Part shown: positions 11,541 through 25,204 of the stretch, one piece after another | Layout: each line of letters starts with the position of its first letter | Numbering within the stretch: the stretch's first letter is position 1 | DNA from: Trematomus loennbergii | Taxonomy: Eukaryota > Chordata > Actinopteri > Perciformes > Nototheniidae | DNA: 64,000 bases | Reading direction: 5' to 3' | Assembly (NCBI GenBank): GCA_012861695.1 | Contig: JAAOOA010000524.1 | Location: 276,501-340,500, forward strand | Program-made: the position numbers and the translations under genes | The notes under the pieces: model-generated | What the model was told of the DNA's origin: nothing | What the model saw: the letters and a program-made list of their open reading frames with translations, nothing else | The model's database searches: none

Positions 11541-12349
11541 AAATCATCATCTGTTGTCACATTGTATTCTTTACCAATTACAGCCTGTCCAAAGCATGAC
11601 TTACCCTTTTCTTTAATCAATGAATTGCCTAAGTATAGCTATCATTATGTAGCTGCAGAAAAATATTTTACAAATCTTTAAAAACAACACACACAAATCT
11701 ATTTTATGGTTAAAGTATAAAGGTTTTGAACAGATTATCACAGGGACCTTTGGAAACAAATGAATATTATTTTATGAAGAGCATGAGGAAGCGTTAAAAC
11801 AGAGCAAGAATAAAATGAACCGTGTAATTTTCTCCTTAAGGTAATTGTGGAAGAATTATAGGCTAAAGCTTTTTTGTTTAGACAAGAGCTCTGAAGAAGG
11901 CTCATACAGTTATTACCCAAATTACTTTTCTTTATTTGTGTAATGTGGAGCGGTGTATAATCATGTCCCCATATGGACATGATTATATATCTTATCTCAG
12001 TACATCTTTTTTAATCTAGCGGTCTTTTAATTTGATATTGTTCGCTTCTCCTTTTTTATTACGTTCCCCAGAAGTGCTCTCTCTCTCTCTGTTTCTTCTT
12101 TCGCCTTTTTCTCTCTCCCTCGCTGTCTCCAACATTATGCTAACACATTTAAAGGCCAGCTCCCGCTGTGCAGAGTAATCCTTCAGTGAAGCTCGCTCCC
12201 TTAATGCGTCTACGAGCCTGCGATTCCTCCAAAACAGATCCATCTCTTGGATGACACCGGCCCCAAGGTCAACTCAGGGTCGCACACAGGCCGTACACAC
12301 ACTTACATTTACATGCATACAGAACTATCTGCACTAACATTTTACAATG
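11541..12349. other. Intergenic; short hairpin and an unexplained minus-strand frame
   Basis: A perfect 13-bp inverted repeat (TATAATCATGTCC) with a 6-base loop lies at 11956-11987. At 12016-12243 the minus strand has a 75-codon frame starting MDLFWRNRRLVDALRERA and ending in Glu/Arg-rich text made by an AGAGAG tract. The first 45 codons look unlike random sequence but match no family I know. It could be a conserved non-coding block. Confidence 0.3.
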
Positions 12350-12770
12350 TGGGCCCTATTATGCTCCTTTTCAGGTACATATCAGTATGTAGTGTCTCTA
12401 CTGTGACATGTCTCCATGCTTTATTGCACAAAAAGCTCTTTATTTTTCTCATACTGCCTGTGCTGCAGCACCTCTTTTCACCCTCTGTCTGAAACCAGAG
12501 CCCAGTCTGCTCTGATTGGTTAGCTGGCCGGCTCTGTTGTTATTGGTCAACCACTTAGAGATGTCCCGACCCTTAGCCTATTACGTACAATGTGTTGGAG
12601 CGCTAGCCAATAGAAGCACGAGTGTTAGTGATGTTGCTATTTTCCGGAAGTAAACAAAGGAGTCCAATGGAGGTGTTTCAGACAGGTGGGGGGGGGGGGG
12701 GTGTACATGCACAAACCTATATAACACAGGAAAGGGAAAACCCCCATAAAGCATAAAAGGGTCTCTTTAA
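12350..12770 (+). mobile_element. MITE-A copy
   Basis: GGGCCCTATTATGCTCC at the left, the GCCTGTGCTGCAGCACCTC and CTGATTGGTTAGCTGGCCGG blocks inside, a poly-G run near 12687, and GGTCTCTTTAA at the right. The segment between the poly-G run and GTACATGCACAAACC is deleted compared with 6602-7058. Confidence 0.85.
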
Positions 12771-14634
12771 AAGTGCTACCTCAAGATTTTTGGCACTTAT
12801 TGTCCTAAAAGACAGTTTACTTCTCATCTATTTTTAATACAAACACTAATATATTGTTTGTTTGTAAACTTTATAAACAATGACACACATAGCCAGAAAC
12901 ATAGCCAGAAACATAGCCATGTGCAATTTGCATTACAAGCCATGCATGAAATCGCATGAACATCCATAAGCAGACAGCCGTCCACACAAACAAACATACA
13001 AGGATGTCCTTTGTTGCAAAGTCAAATTCTCAAAACTCAAACAAATGTTTTACTTGTCAGTCAGACATCCATATTACACCGGCACTGTGTAGTGGTTTAA
13101 TTGTATTACTTTCTCCCTTGCCTTACAAATTATAATTAGCTGCTGGTTTTATGATTATAATAATATGAACAGCTTCCCAATAAACAGTAGCATATTGAAT
13201 AGTCAAGGTCGGCTTTTTGAGGTCAGGAAGTAAAACAAAAGGCCCCGTCTTATTTGCTGAAAGTGTGACCTCGTGATTAAAAGTTTGTGCTCTAAATCCA
13301 CAACAAGCCCTTGTTCCACTTTGTTTTCCAGTGACGTCAGGGCGGCATTTAGGAAGGATTTGGTCATCATCCCCATCTTAGTTACTGCGGCTATTATTTT
13401 CATCTTGGTCTGAGACGGGGGATTTATGTGATGAGGATGTTATTAGACTGTCTGTAGGAGGGTACGGAGGTATTTGACAACGGATCCTGAAGGGGTTCAA
13501 ATCCTAAGAATAGCACTGAAGGCAAAGCTGTGTTACGTAATGTACACACACACAGACGATAAGGAGAACGTGGGGATGATTGTCCTCTTGCTCTGCTGCT
13601 CTGCGGTTGGTAATAGCAGCAGAGAGTCACACAGCACATCCATGACTCATGGCAAGTCACCATCTGCTTCCAGCCAGGGACGAGCTTCACAGGGAGGGCA
13701 TGATGCAGAAGGTTCCGGTTCATATTTCCTCCATGTGCCACCCTCCCCTGTGTGGAGGCCCCTGCCAACTGGTGAGAGTCCCTTGAATAATGACATGGAT
13801 GAGAAAACCTTGATGGCTTAAAGTTTAAACCCCTCGACATGACCACATGGAACCCTGTGTCTTTGCAGTGGTGGACGAGGACATTACCAGCTTAATCATG
13901 TTTATTTCCATAGACATGCTGTTAGACTAATAGGTTACTCATACCCTATATTATCATCTAGTTTCCCTACCTCTCTTGGATCTCTCTTAGTTTGTCTTTC
14001 TCCATTTTAATAATTAAATTAGCACAGGCTGGCCATTCACTAATGGGCTTTTACATTGACTGTGTTGTATGAATCCGTTGGGGTTTAGGTGAGCAACAAC
14101 TGTAGTTTAATGGTATTAAAAATATATGTTTAAACCAGTCAGTTTGTAGTTGCAGTGATACGAAGCATGTTTGCATTTAAGTGGCAATAGATACAATTAA
14201 AACTAAGTTACAACTAACTATAAAGCAAGGTATCTCGGTATCAGTGTCTGTATGTATAAAATGGAAATGCATTTGCATTTATACTGCTCCCTTCTAGTCT
14301 TTGGACCAATCAAAGTGCTTTTAAACTACATGCCAACATTTACCCATTCACACACCCTGATTGCAGAGCTGCCGTACGAGATGCCAAACTGCTCATCATC
14401 TAATCTAAAGCTCATTTACACACACTCACACACTGATTGCTGTGCCTTGTGGAGCATTTTGGGGTAAAGTATCTTGTCCAAAGACATTTGGCTTCTTCCC
14501 TTTGTTCACAAAGTATTTCTTATTGCTATTTAGTACTGGGCATGTGATGGTTAATACGTTATCAACTACTACTCAGCTTAGTGTAGAATTAATGTTTTAT
14601 TCAATGTGCTTTATCCATTCAAAGTAGCACATGG
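12771..14634. other. Intergenic, no supported gene
   Basis: About 13203-13846 has relatively even base composition and overlapping open frames on both strands (up to 140 codons), plus a TGACGTCA octamer at 13332-13339, but no recognisable protein or splice structure. It could be a conserved non-coding region. The rest is AT-rich. Confidence 0.35.
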
Positions 14635-16070
14635 CAGAGGTGGGGACTCGAGTCACATGACTTGACTCGAGTCAGACTCGAGTCCATATTTTTTTACTTG
14701 AGACTTGCTTGACTAACATTGATAAAAGACTTGACTTGACTTTGACTTGGTATTCATGACTTGAGACTTGACTTAAGCTTGAGACAGATGACTTGAAAGG
14801 ACTTGTCTGTTTAAAATTAAATATTTGCGTTTGTTTTTGTAGTGAGATATTACGTTTAGTTTTTTCGAAAAACGTGATTGGGTGATTATAGCGCCATGCG
14901 CGCAAACCTGGCAACCCACTAGACGGCAGGAGCGTCAGTTAACATGGCAGCGGCTAGCGTTACTCCAAAAATAGTGAAGTTTGGATTCAAGGATTATGTT
15001 GTCGATGACGCTAATAAGAAGAGAACAGCGGTATGCAGGGTCTGCAGCATAAAGATCAGTGACACGACCACCACAACATCCAACTTCATTCGTCACTACA
15101 AAAAAACCCACAGAGAAAGGTGCGTGAATGTGTTGTGTTAGCTAGAAAGCTAACGTTAAGTTTAAGCTACGTTAGACTTGGTTTCAAATCGATTAAGCAT
15201 TGCAAAGAGAAGACAAAACGGTAAATGAACACTAGAACCGCCAAGGGATTCATTTTGACTAACCCTGATACTGACGGGCTGTCAGGAGAGGGAGAGAGAG
15301 AGAGGAAAAGAGATGCCTCGTTTATTTCCCCTGTGTTATTATCAGAAGTTACTGTAAACTTTGAATAATGTAGTTCATCTACTTTTAGTAGTTTGTTTAA
15401 ATGTTTTAATTATGTTGTTTTTGTTTGTAGAAGTGCATCATTCCTTGATTTATTGTAAAATGAATCTGAACTTTTTGATCTGTTATGATGATAAACTGAA
15501 GCAATTTCAAATTAACCCAATTAAGTGAGTTTTAAATCGTCCTACTTAGTTTATAAGGAAATTATGAAGAGGAACAAATTAAATGATTTGAAAATGATAT
15601 CTATGTAGGTGCTGACGCTGTTGGCGGTTCTAGTGTTAACAGACATTTAAATTAAATATGTGTAATGGCAAATGCCATATATGATTTTCTTACCTGGAAT
15701 TCTGCCTTTTTGAACAGACTTTTTGACTGAGTCCTAGCTATATTGTCTGCAGTTCTAGGGTTAATATGAATCTAATATGATTGTCATCGGTCTAAATTAG
15801 ATTTCAAATGATTAACTGTGTATGTAATGAAGATCATAGTGTGGGTTGAATCCATTTTCATAACCACTGTCTTTTAACTGATTTAAATGCGGAAACTGGG
15901 CTTATTCATCAGAATTTCGTATGACTTGACTTGACTTGCTTGACCTGAGCAATGACTTGACTTGACTTGCTTGACTCTCACCACAGTGACTTGGGACTTG
16001 CTTGATACTTGTAGGTCAAGACTTGAGACTTGCTCATGACTTGCACATGTAGGACTTACTCCCACCTCTG
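14635..16070 (+). mobile_element. Non-autonomous hAT transposon with BED-finger exon
   Basis: The termini are CAGAGGTGGGG and CTCCCACCTCTG. The element is flanked by a perfect 8-bp duplication, GCACATGG, at 14627-14634 and 16071-16078, which is diagnostic of hAT. Both subterminal regions are packed with GACTTGA / ACTCGAGTC repeats, as expected for transposase-binding sites. At 1436 bp it keeps a BED zinc-finger coding exon, but no catalytic (DDE/hATC) reading frame, so it depended on a helper. Confidence 0.93.
14944..15119 (+). CDS. BED zinc-finger first exon of a hAT transposase remnant
   Basis: The ATG at 14944 opens MAAASVTPKIVKFGFKDYVV. A finger follows with C31-x2-C34 and H51-x4-H56 (residues counted from this Met), the BED pattern found at the N terminus of hAT transposases and of ZBED proteins derived from them. 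A donor-like AAAG|GTGCGTG lies at 15119/15120, and the frame otherwise stops at 15139-15141 after 65 codons. No second exon with the transposase core is present before the right end of the element. It was once a DNA-binding domain. Whether it is still transcribed, or spliced to a host exon, cannot be judged here. Confidence 0.7.
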
Positions 16071-16289
16071 GCACATGGTATCACAAAGTTAGCTTTCTCC
16101 TACAAAGTTAGGTTATCAACCTAAAAGAAAACCATGATACACAAATGACTTAAAGCATACACAACAAAAGTCTGTAAACACATATTTAAACCAAAAGACT
16201 CACCGGCTGAGGGCTTAACAGGTTATTGATTGAAAGAAATAAATAGAAAATAAACGAATAAACAACCAAAATGATCAAACCAAATTGCT

Positions 16290-16880
16290 CTTCAGCAATT
16301 CCTGCTCTCATCTCTGCATCAATCCCGTCTCTGGTTCTCCACAGATGAAAAGTCTACCTTCAGGGCCTGACAGACACCGGGATAACTGTCACCTCCTGCA
16401 CCATTTGTGCGACTGAACATTAAAAAGTAAAAATCTAGCATTGAGAGGTTATTCTGTTAGTGATCTTACCTCTGACAGAAGTATTACAGTGAGGAAAAGC
16501 TGTAGCGTTTCATCGACATACGCTTGAAATGCCAAACTATTCTTAAAAGTTATGTAGGTTAGAACAAACTGTGCCCTTAAAATGTACATTTTAATCTTCA
16601 ACTAAGTTCACGGTCCCAAAAAAAGTAGTTCACGTTCTTCAAATTATTCTTTGAAACGGTTCAGATACCATGGTGTTTAATTTGTCTTAAAGAGGACATA
16701 TTATGCTCATTTTCAGGTTCATATTTGTATGTAGTGTCTCTACTGGGACATGTCTCCATGCTTTAATGTTCAAAAAGCTCTTTATTGTTCTCATACTGCC
16801 TGTGCTGCAGCACCTCTTTTCACCCTCTGTCTGAAACCAGAGCCCAGTCTGCTCTGATTGGTTAGCTGGCCGGCTCTGTT
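16290..16880 (+). repeat. Left copy of an inverted ~580-bp duplication
   Basis: The sequence from TTCAGCAATTCCTGCTC (16291) through the start of the MITE-A copy recurs as its reverse complement at about 43984-44548 with only scattered differences. The shared segment includes about 395 bp of non-MITE flank plus the first part of MITE-A. Confidence 0.9.
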
Positions 16881-17030
16881 CTGATTTGTCAACCTCTTAG
16901 AGATGTCCCGCCTCAGGCAGGGGTGGAGTGTGTTTGACAGAAACTCCCTCTGGAGGGAACTTTTGGCGACGACTATCATGCACCACAGGAAACAGTGTAA
17001 CGCCCAAAAAGCACAACAGGGCCTCTTTAA
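16687..17030 (+). mobile_element. MITE-A copy
   Basis: TTAAAGAGGACATATTATGC at the left and GGGCCTCTTTAA at the right, with the GCTGCAGCACCTC and CTGATTGG blocks inside. The poly-G and ACATGCACAAA portions are deleted. Its left part belongs to the inverted duplication. Confidence 0.85.
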
Positions 17031-20000
17031 AACTGTTGGGTGGTCTCCTCTAGAAAACTACTGATTATACGTTTCATTTTATTATGCAAATGCAGTAGAA
17101 AGTATAATATTTCCCTTTAAAAATGAACTGGAGTATAAGTAAAAAAGAGTATAAAACACATACAGTAAGCCTCAAATAAGAACAATACTTTTGTACCAAA
17201 TGCAATATCCAGTCCTAGCGTCACTTCTAGAAATGTTGGTGCACAGCTACACTGTTATGAGGAAGCTATCTGCAAACGTATCATTAATCAGAACAACAGG
17301 GTGAGGGGGTGGAGCAGCCGATTGAACTCGGGTGTGAACTCAAACAGTCTCTCTCAGTAAGTTTGCCTCTTCCTCTCAGAATTTCTCCCAGATAGTCTCT
17401 CCTTTTTCTTAATCTTCTTCCTATTGAACCCACAAACCATAAATCTTTTCCTTCGACTATTATTGTGTATTTCTGGCTTTCTTTGTGTATTTTTTCATTC
17501 AGTTGGAAGCAACACTATTTATAATGTTGAAGCTAGTCTTTTTCTTCTTCCTCTCTGTTTCACCTTTTTCTTTTCTGTATTAGTCCAACATTTCTTTCTC
17601 TTTGCCACTTCGTCCTTTTTCTCCCATTTCTCTCACTGTATACCCGCCTCCTCTCATTCAGCACATCCCGGTAACGTTTGGCATGTGTCTCTCACTTCAT
17701 AATTTGTATTTCTCTTGCCGATATTGTCACTCTCTTTCCTCTCTGCGAGCTCTGTCTCGACTCTCTCCCTGATGAGGCCAGCCCCTCCATGGTGATGAGA
17801 CCGACAGAGGGTGATTAAAGTGGAGTCTCATCTGGTGGGAAAACTGACCTCAATCAGAACTATTCTACCAAGAAGACGCTATGCCCTCCTCTCTGTTTCC
17901 CTCCATCCATCCCACCTACTCAGTCTATTCCTGACTCACATCCACCATCCTTTATTCTCCCTGACCCGCTCCCTCACCATGTCAGTGCTCCCCATCTCTC
18001 ATCTTCCCTCTTGTACTTTCTACTCTCATTTCTCATCTTCCTCCAACCACTCTCAGTGATCACTCTCAATTTGTCATCATCGGCCGTATTGTTCTGTGAT
18101 GGTAATCTGTCCTTCCAGGGAACTTTCAAATTTGATCATCAGCTCTGCAAGAAAACTCAGATTCACGAAAAGTCTACTTTTTAGACTTCATGTATATCAA
18201 TCTATCCATCCTTCCATCCATCCCTCCTTCAATCAATCCATCCCTCCACCCTCCTTCAATCAATCCATCCATGTTTTAAATACATATTTATATATTTGTA
18301 ATTGCTTGTGTTGCAGTAGTTATTCAATTGAATATAGAAAAACATAATAATGAGGGTGTTGTGATGTGTGAAGGTGATGAGTGATGCTTTGTTGCGAAGA
18401 GAAGAAGCTTTAATAATCCCAAGGGAACAATCAGTTTTTCACACTTAGTAGATAAATACACAGTAAAAATACACAAGAAAACGTAAACAAATGTTGACCA
18501 TGTTGTTACTTTGCAATGACCCCATGTAGAGGGAGTAGCACTTGTCTCACCTGAGCTGTTTGAAGACCAGACCCAGGTGAATCTGCCCTGAATCAGTGCT
18601 CTGATAACAAGGAAGAGACATTATGTGATTTCTGGAACACACAGTACACATATTACTTTCTCATTATACCATCATATCTTCAAAAATATAACACATAATA
18701 TTCCATCAAAAGTTCCTCATCCATGAATGGAAAAACATTTCAGAATTTAAACGTGCAATTTTAAAAATGTTCTACTCATTCATACTTTCAACTAGAAACT
18801 CCTTTCAAAGTTTGAAATGTTCCACATTTTCATTATAGGTGTAATTCAACTTTAAAATCCCATTAATATTTTTATAAATGTGTAGCTCAGTACAATTTCC
18901 GTCAGATTTGTACATGTGTGTGTATTGGACAGAACATTCAGAGTTAGTGTGGATGAAATACGGCTAGAATGGATCAGAGCTTTTTAAAATCTTCAGAAAA
19001 TAAGCTGTCAAACCTGGTTCCATTTCTACAATTTCCCCTTTTTATTCATTTGAGGTCAAATCATCAGAAAATGTGTGCCAAACTCATGGAAGCAAAGTTG
19101 GACATTTGGCCTCAAAGGGACTACAACTCCAACCAACTGTCCCGTGAGCCCTATATTAACTGTGACCAAACTTTTCTGGAGGACATCTTGGGACTACAAT
19201 TTTCTTACCTGGTCACATGCTAACTTTTTTGACATCAGTGGGTCTTACATCCTAACGACTAATACAATTAAGCTAAATAGTTACAGTTACTGACCAGGAA
19301 GCAGGGGTATGGGATGTGCAACTCAAATCAGTCTCTATGAGCCTTATTGTCTGAATGAGGTCATATAGCATTTCATTGGCTTTAAGCATTGGACAATAAA
19401 ACTATACATTTGTGTTTTCTTGACCAAGGATACTTTGGCCTATTACCATTGAGCCCCCTCCTAAAATAACTACTAAAAACTTGTTTGAGAACTTTGAAGG
19501 CCATTGTCTCAAACTTGTGTCTTGATGGAAAGTCATGAAGTGCTTCAACATATTTAGCTGAATATTTGGATATGTGATTCTAGTATTAGTCCCCTCTTTG
19601 ACTGCCTTTGATCAATATTTGCTCTATTTGTTTCTCTACCGATGTTCACACTTACATAATCGTCTGTACTGTAATTGCATTTTAAAAGAACTATTGACTG
19701 GTTTGTGTGTAAATCACATGTGTTGACCTCCAATGAAGTAGATCCCAGTTTCCTTTATAAATGTCAACCGGTTGTGTCGGCACGATTCATCCACAAACCA
19801 AATAAAACACTTTCCCATTTTAGCTCCGCGATTACTACAATGCATCACGACTCTGCCTTTTTCTAGACTTTTCCTTTGTGCTGAAAATGTATCTCTCACA
19901 AATTAGCCCAAGCCCACACAAGTGTGTGAAGTGTGTGAATGAATCATGCGTGTGTCACTTTATTAGGATGATTGTAATCTACAGTGAAACTCGAGGTGGA

Positions 20001-21110
20001 TGTTTCTGTCTCCTGTTTCTATTGTAGGGCCGTGACTAATAACGGAAAGGGGAAAAAATGAAATGAATGGAGACATACCCAAAATAAGCAGAGATTCCAC
20101 TGCCCTTTCTGTGTTCATAATGAGCAGGGATTATTCATTTGTTTTCTCGGTCTCCTTTCTTTCTTGTCCCCGTTTTATCAGCTGACATCTACAGGGAACA
20201 GCTGTCACATGTTTTCTACTCAGAGGAGGCTCGCTTAGGCACAAATATTATAGTTTGAGAGTAAAGGGAAGTAAGTTGACTCTTTTCATATGTAATTAAT
20301 GGTGTTTTGGTACAGTCTAACCACTGAAGGGCAGAATGTGTTTAGTATAACTGCACATACTCCCAACGACACAACTGAGCGAGTGTGATTCAAATCTGCT
20401 GGTGATGCCGCGCTCAGGGTGACATTATGCATACTATCTGTAGTATTGAATTACTCTGCCACCAGAGGCATTTGACTGGCTCTGCTGAACCGGAAGTGAT
20501 GCAATCACACTGGCCCCATTTCCAGTGATATTTAAATCCTTTTCTGCGTGGATGGTCGGGCCAATTGGCAAACCGCTCTTCCTCCATGCGTGCCCGGGTT
20601 TTGATTTGATTTGTAAGGAATGTTTGTGTGAGTGTGTAAGTGCGGTTGTGCCGTTGTGCCATTTAGATGGGATTTGAGAAGATGTGTGCGTGTGGCCATC
20701 CTTTGGTTCTAAATCCACAATATGCCGTCTGCCAGAAATATATGTCTTTTTATTCCCACCTCAGTGCTGTATCAAGAAAAAAACATCAATTTTGATTTAC
20801 ACTCTTCAAAAGTAGCTTGCAGTTTTCCCTCATTTGCAGCAGGTATCCAAAAGAAAATCTGATCCATCAGTTTGGGCATTTGTCTCCACTAAACTTTTCT
20901 AAACCCAACCCTAACCTAACCCTAACTGTAGATGATGGTGATGGTGTGTGGTTCATACTGAATCCAGAAGACCATTCAAAATGTTTGCTGGTGAATTGTG
21001 GATGAGTTTCTCTATACAAATAATATTAGGAATATTTTATACGTCTTCAACAACTAACAATTGTAAATAAGGTTTTCAGTTTGAACGTCATCAATGATGC
21101 ATCCACAGTA
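17031..21110. other. Intergenic; pyrimidine-rich and (TCCATC)-type tracts, no gene
   Basis: About 17380-18060 is pyrimidine-rich and about 18196-18272 is a degenerate CCATC / CAATC tandem tract. A short CCTAACC run near 20905-20927 resembles telomere text but is under five units. Open frames of up to 94 codons have no recognisable content. Confidence 0.4.
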
Positions 21111-21397
21111 TTAAAGGGGCCCTATTAAGTTTTTGGGGGTTTTCTCTTTCCTTAAGTGTGTTATAGGTTTTGTGCATGTAAATGGTCTGCAAAGGCTAAA
21201 ATCCCAAAGCTTCCTAAGAGGGAGTTTCTCTCTCACCACTCCCCCCCTGCCTGAAATGCCTCCATTGGACTCCTGGGTTTGCTTCCGTAAAATAATGACA
21301 TCACTATTTAACACATGCGCTTCTATTGGCTCGCGCTGCAACACATTGTACACGATAGGCTAAGGGGCGTGGAGGAGGAGTTGTCAATGGTTGATGG
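21111..21397 (-). mobile_element. MITE-A copy, reverse orientation, truncated
   Basis: Starts TTAAAGGGGCCCTATTAAG and carries the family's internal blocks in reverse order (CATGTAAATGGTCTGCAAAG, GAGTTTCTCTCTCACC, TACACGATAGGCTAAGGGGC). It loses similarity near 21397. Confidence 0.8.
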
Positions 21398-22889
21398 ACA
21401 GTCAAATGGTGAATCAGGTAGGAAGGTGACTTGTGATTTTAAAGACTGAAACTAACCCTTATTTTGCACAAGTTGTTGGTAGGTAATTTCGAAGCAAAAA
21501 TCAGAAGTTGGTATTTAGTTCACCAACAATCAGTAAATAGTTGGTAGAACAATGTCGAAAAGAAGAAGAAACATGCACAGATTTTAAGATTACTACTCAT
21601 TTAGAACCGGTTGCCGGTGAACCTTCTGTAAAGCTTTGTGTTTTGTTCAGGATTCTTGTTATGATTCTATTCCTGACTGAGGCATTGAGGGAGTGGTGAC
21701 AGGCATGATCATGATGGTGATTGTCTCAATTATGATTTCCATGCCACCTGAAGGGGTAGCAGGGGGGTGTCGACAGATGTGTTTTAATGGCATTTATTAA
21801 TTATAGTCATTCACTCTAAAATGAAGCTGCTATCTAGTGCTCTCTGCAGATTTGTCTGGGATTTTTTGTCTGCTTTTTGATGATCCAAATGAAAACCATT
21901 TGTCATCTGTGGCACTGTCACACCTTCATATCTGCCTCGAAAAGTCCCTTAGAAGCTTCACTGTCATTTCTTTAGTTACAGGCCTTAATGCTCTAAGTTT
22001 TGCAGTCAATCATACTAACAATGTTCTCTAGGGTGGTTAATGTCAATAATTTATGTATAATACTATCATAACGCGCTAGCAGACTGATCATGTGAGTCAT
22101 CATTAATCTCAATGTGCTGTAACTTGCCTCAAATAAAGCAATGAAGTGGAAAAAGTGGAAAACATAAAAAGATTAAAGTGTTGCAAGTTTCTCAGAGATC
22201 TGACATTACTGCGCAAGATCTTTATCTACAAACCAGAGCTTTCAACAAGCAAAGTGTCTTTTCTGCCGGATATTTATGTATAATAGTGGAGAAGGTAGAA
22301 GCTAAAAAAACACATTCTGCTTACTTCAAGGACACGCTGACGAATGCGGATAAAATGAAAGAATGAAAAGACAATTCAAGGAAATTAGATGATAATAGAA
22401 AGACGTGCCAAACAGCCACGGGGGTGCAAATAAGTTAAATATTTGAAAGAAGATTTCTTTGAAAATATATACTTTTTCTTTTTTGCCAATGGCTCCTTTT
22501 TCACCCCACAGCTGTCGGCAGAGGGAGGATTACTCTTGGAACTGCCTCTCCTGGGGTTTCCTCCTATTCCTTTTTTCTTTATCATCTTAAGATTTGAAGA
22601 AGATTTTCAGTTTGTTCTTGATCTAGGTCAGGAACCACCTTTTAAGCATCGCAGAAACCCTACTTAGCATAGTAGGTTCCCAGGAGGCTGGTGCATTTGA
22701 CTGCAGTGTGCATGGCTGCACTAAATGAGCAGGCAGATTAAAGAAGGTGAAAGGAAATCGTACAGAGGAAGCATCGTGTCAACACACTCTGGGAAATGGC
22801 AGAGGTGAGATTATAACACAAACAATGCACTCTTTCTAGGTGCATTTGTTATTGAGAGGATGTGTGTGTGTGTGGTGTGTGTGTGTGTG

Positions 22890-22921
<32 letters not shown>

Positions 22922-25200
22922 GCGTGTGCGTGTGTGTGTGTTAAATGGTTAAATGGTTGAATAAGAAAGCAGATGGGAGGAAAAGGAAACAAGAGAGGAC
23001 AGGAGAGGAAAAATACAGAAAACACGTGAGCATGAATTAATGAATATATCAGAATAAAAAGAAAGTTATATTTTTATAATTGAATAACATTGTTTATTTC
23101 TTACCTCAAATATAACAGGTGAAGTGTGCTTGATTGTTCCTCTCTCTATTAGTCATATTTTCAACATGCAACCTGTTTTTAAGTGAGTATTAAAATGCAA
23201 AATGTATACAAGTGGCAGTTCTCACACACACTTGGATAATTAAAGTACGCACTAACATGCACAAGCATACAAAAGTATATTTACGTTCATGCACACCCAC
23301 ACACCCACACACACACACACCCCCACACCCCCCCCCCCACACACACACAACACATCTGACAGTCTTTGAAGTTGTAAAAGTGTTTTCTCTCTTTCTCTCA
23401 TGTTGTTTTCTCTTTGAGTTTCCTCCTTCATCTGTGACACACTTGTGTCTGTCAGTCACCCCGCTAACAAAGACACGTTGTTACTGCAGCTCATTTAAAA
23501 GCATGTCGTCTGGTAAGATGGGTACTCTTTCAGAGAGTCGGGGAAAAAAACACATTGATCTATGGAAAATAAGATATCAATGAGACTTTCTGTGAATAGC
23601 GTGGGACCACACTGTTTCATTGTGTGGAGAGAAGGGAACATTTATTAATGTATTTGCTCAGAAGAACTCTGTAATCATATGAAAATCAGGCTTTATATCG
23701 ATGTTAATGCCAGCTATAGGCACACTGTTTATGCAGCATAGTTGTATGAATAATTCCTGTATTTTTAGATATACCAATATACCAAGTTTTTGTAGTTTGT
23801 GTTTGTCATAAGGATACACAGTAAAAAAAAAGTTACTGTATTCCCTTACAAAAATAAATCTGATTACTGTTACATTTCTAAAAACGGTTGATTACTAGCA
23901 GGATTACATTAATTTTAACTAGTTATTTTAAACGTAACAGAGGTTTAAAGTAACCCACCCAACCCTTTATATTTAGAAATAAATTCATACAGAAACATTT
24001 CTTCTCTAAAATGAAAATAATCCAAGCACAAATAGATTTGAGATCCTCTTTATCTCCAACAAGAAAGTTAGATTTGACTGCTCTGTGTTGTAGTCTGTCG
24101 AGGAAGTTCACATACATTTTTTGCAGAAAAAAACCCATTGATTCACAAAATCTGTTGCTAAAATGTCAGGGGCATTCATTATCATGTTCCTTCCTGCAGC
24201 AGGATTAGAAGTATTATTGTTTCTATCTTACAACTATTGATGAAACCAGAAATCAGTCGTGCAGGAATGCAGATAAACAGATAACAGATTAAGGTTTAGA
24301 GTTTACTCTCCTATTTTATAAAAATAATAATACATTTAATTGTTATAGCGCTTTTCCTGGTGCTCAAAGACGCTTGACTTTTATGTTTTTTTAATGGCAG
24401 TGTTGTGAAATCAAGGAAGCTCAATTAGTTCTGCTGGCTTGTGGGTGGCTGGCATATCATTCTTCTACTCAAACTCACATATTACCTCAAGACAGGCTGG
24501 AATGAATCATTACAAATCAAATATGTTGGACAACAATAACCGAACAACACCAACATCCCCCTTTCAGCAGTAACTGTGCAGTCTTTTCCATGCAGTTGCG
24601 ATTAGAGTGGAAATCAATTTGAGGGGCCCACGGCTAAAGTGATATCATTACGTTTACTCCGGGCTGAATAATGGATGGCTGTATCATTATATGGGGAAGT
24701 AATGGGACGAGACAAAGCACAGGTAGACAGCCCGCAGCAGGTGAGCACTATAATTAATGTTTGGCCTACTGGCACACACATATGTACAGATGCATTATAA
24801 AGATTCCCACACATATTGAGATATTTTGTTACCCTGTTAGTGACCAATGTGCTGCAGGGAACCAATAACAGAATGTGTCTCTTGATTTAAAGCATTTTTA
24901 ATTATCAGAGGCAGAATTCTTGTCTATTCTTGGTCATTAGTTTCTGGCTGTGAGTCATTTTATTATAAACACGTGTTCCCCTTTTGCACAGCAGTTGGTT
25001 GCCACAATTTTTGTCGTAAATTAAGGGCCACAACTTTTTTAAATAAAATGACCCACTCTGCAGGTTTCAATTAGGTTAAAATGTCTTTCTTCTACTGGAA
25101 AATCTGGAAGATAATATTTCCTCCTGTCCGTTATAAAGTAAATCCGACAACAAATACATTTAGCTGAAGTTAGTCAAATATAATAAGTCTTTAAAAAAAG
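21398..25200. other. Intergenic; microsatellites and a small repeat fragment
   Basis: Holds a compound GT array (22861-22941) and a C-rich AC tract (23297-23350). A fragment at about 23830-23935 (TTACTGTATTCCCTTACA, GATTACTAGCAGGATTACA) recurs near 30000-30075 and 63560-63655. No gene is supported; the 123-codon frame at 23212 runs through the AC tract. Confidence 0.4.
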
Positions 25201-25204
25201 TGTG

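Noticed and set aside
13424..13846. 140-codon minus-strand frame facing a 115-codon plus-strand frame
   Set aside because: Both strands are open in a region of balanced composition. Neither frame has a recognisable motif, so I list it only as a possible conserved non-coding stretch.
20890..20930. Telomere-like CCCTAA text
   Set aside because: Fewer than five degenerate units, so no support for an interstitial telomere. The similar GGGTTA text at 35520 belongs to a dispersed fish repeat.
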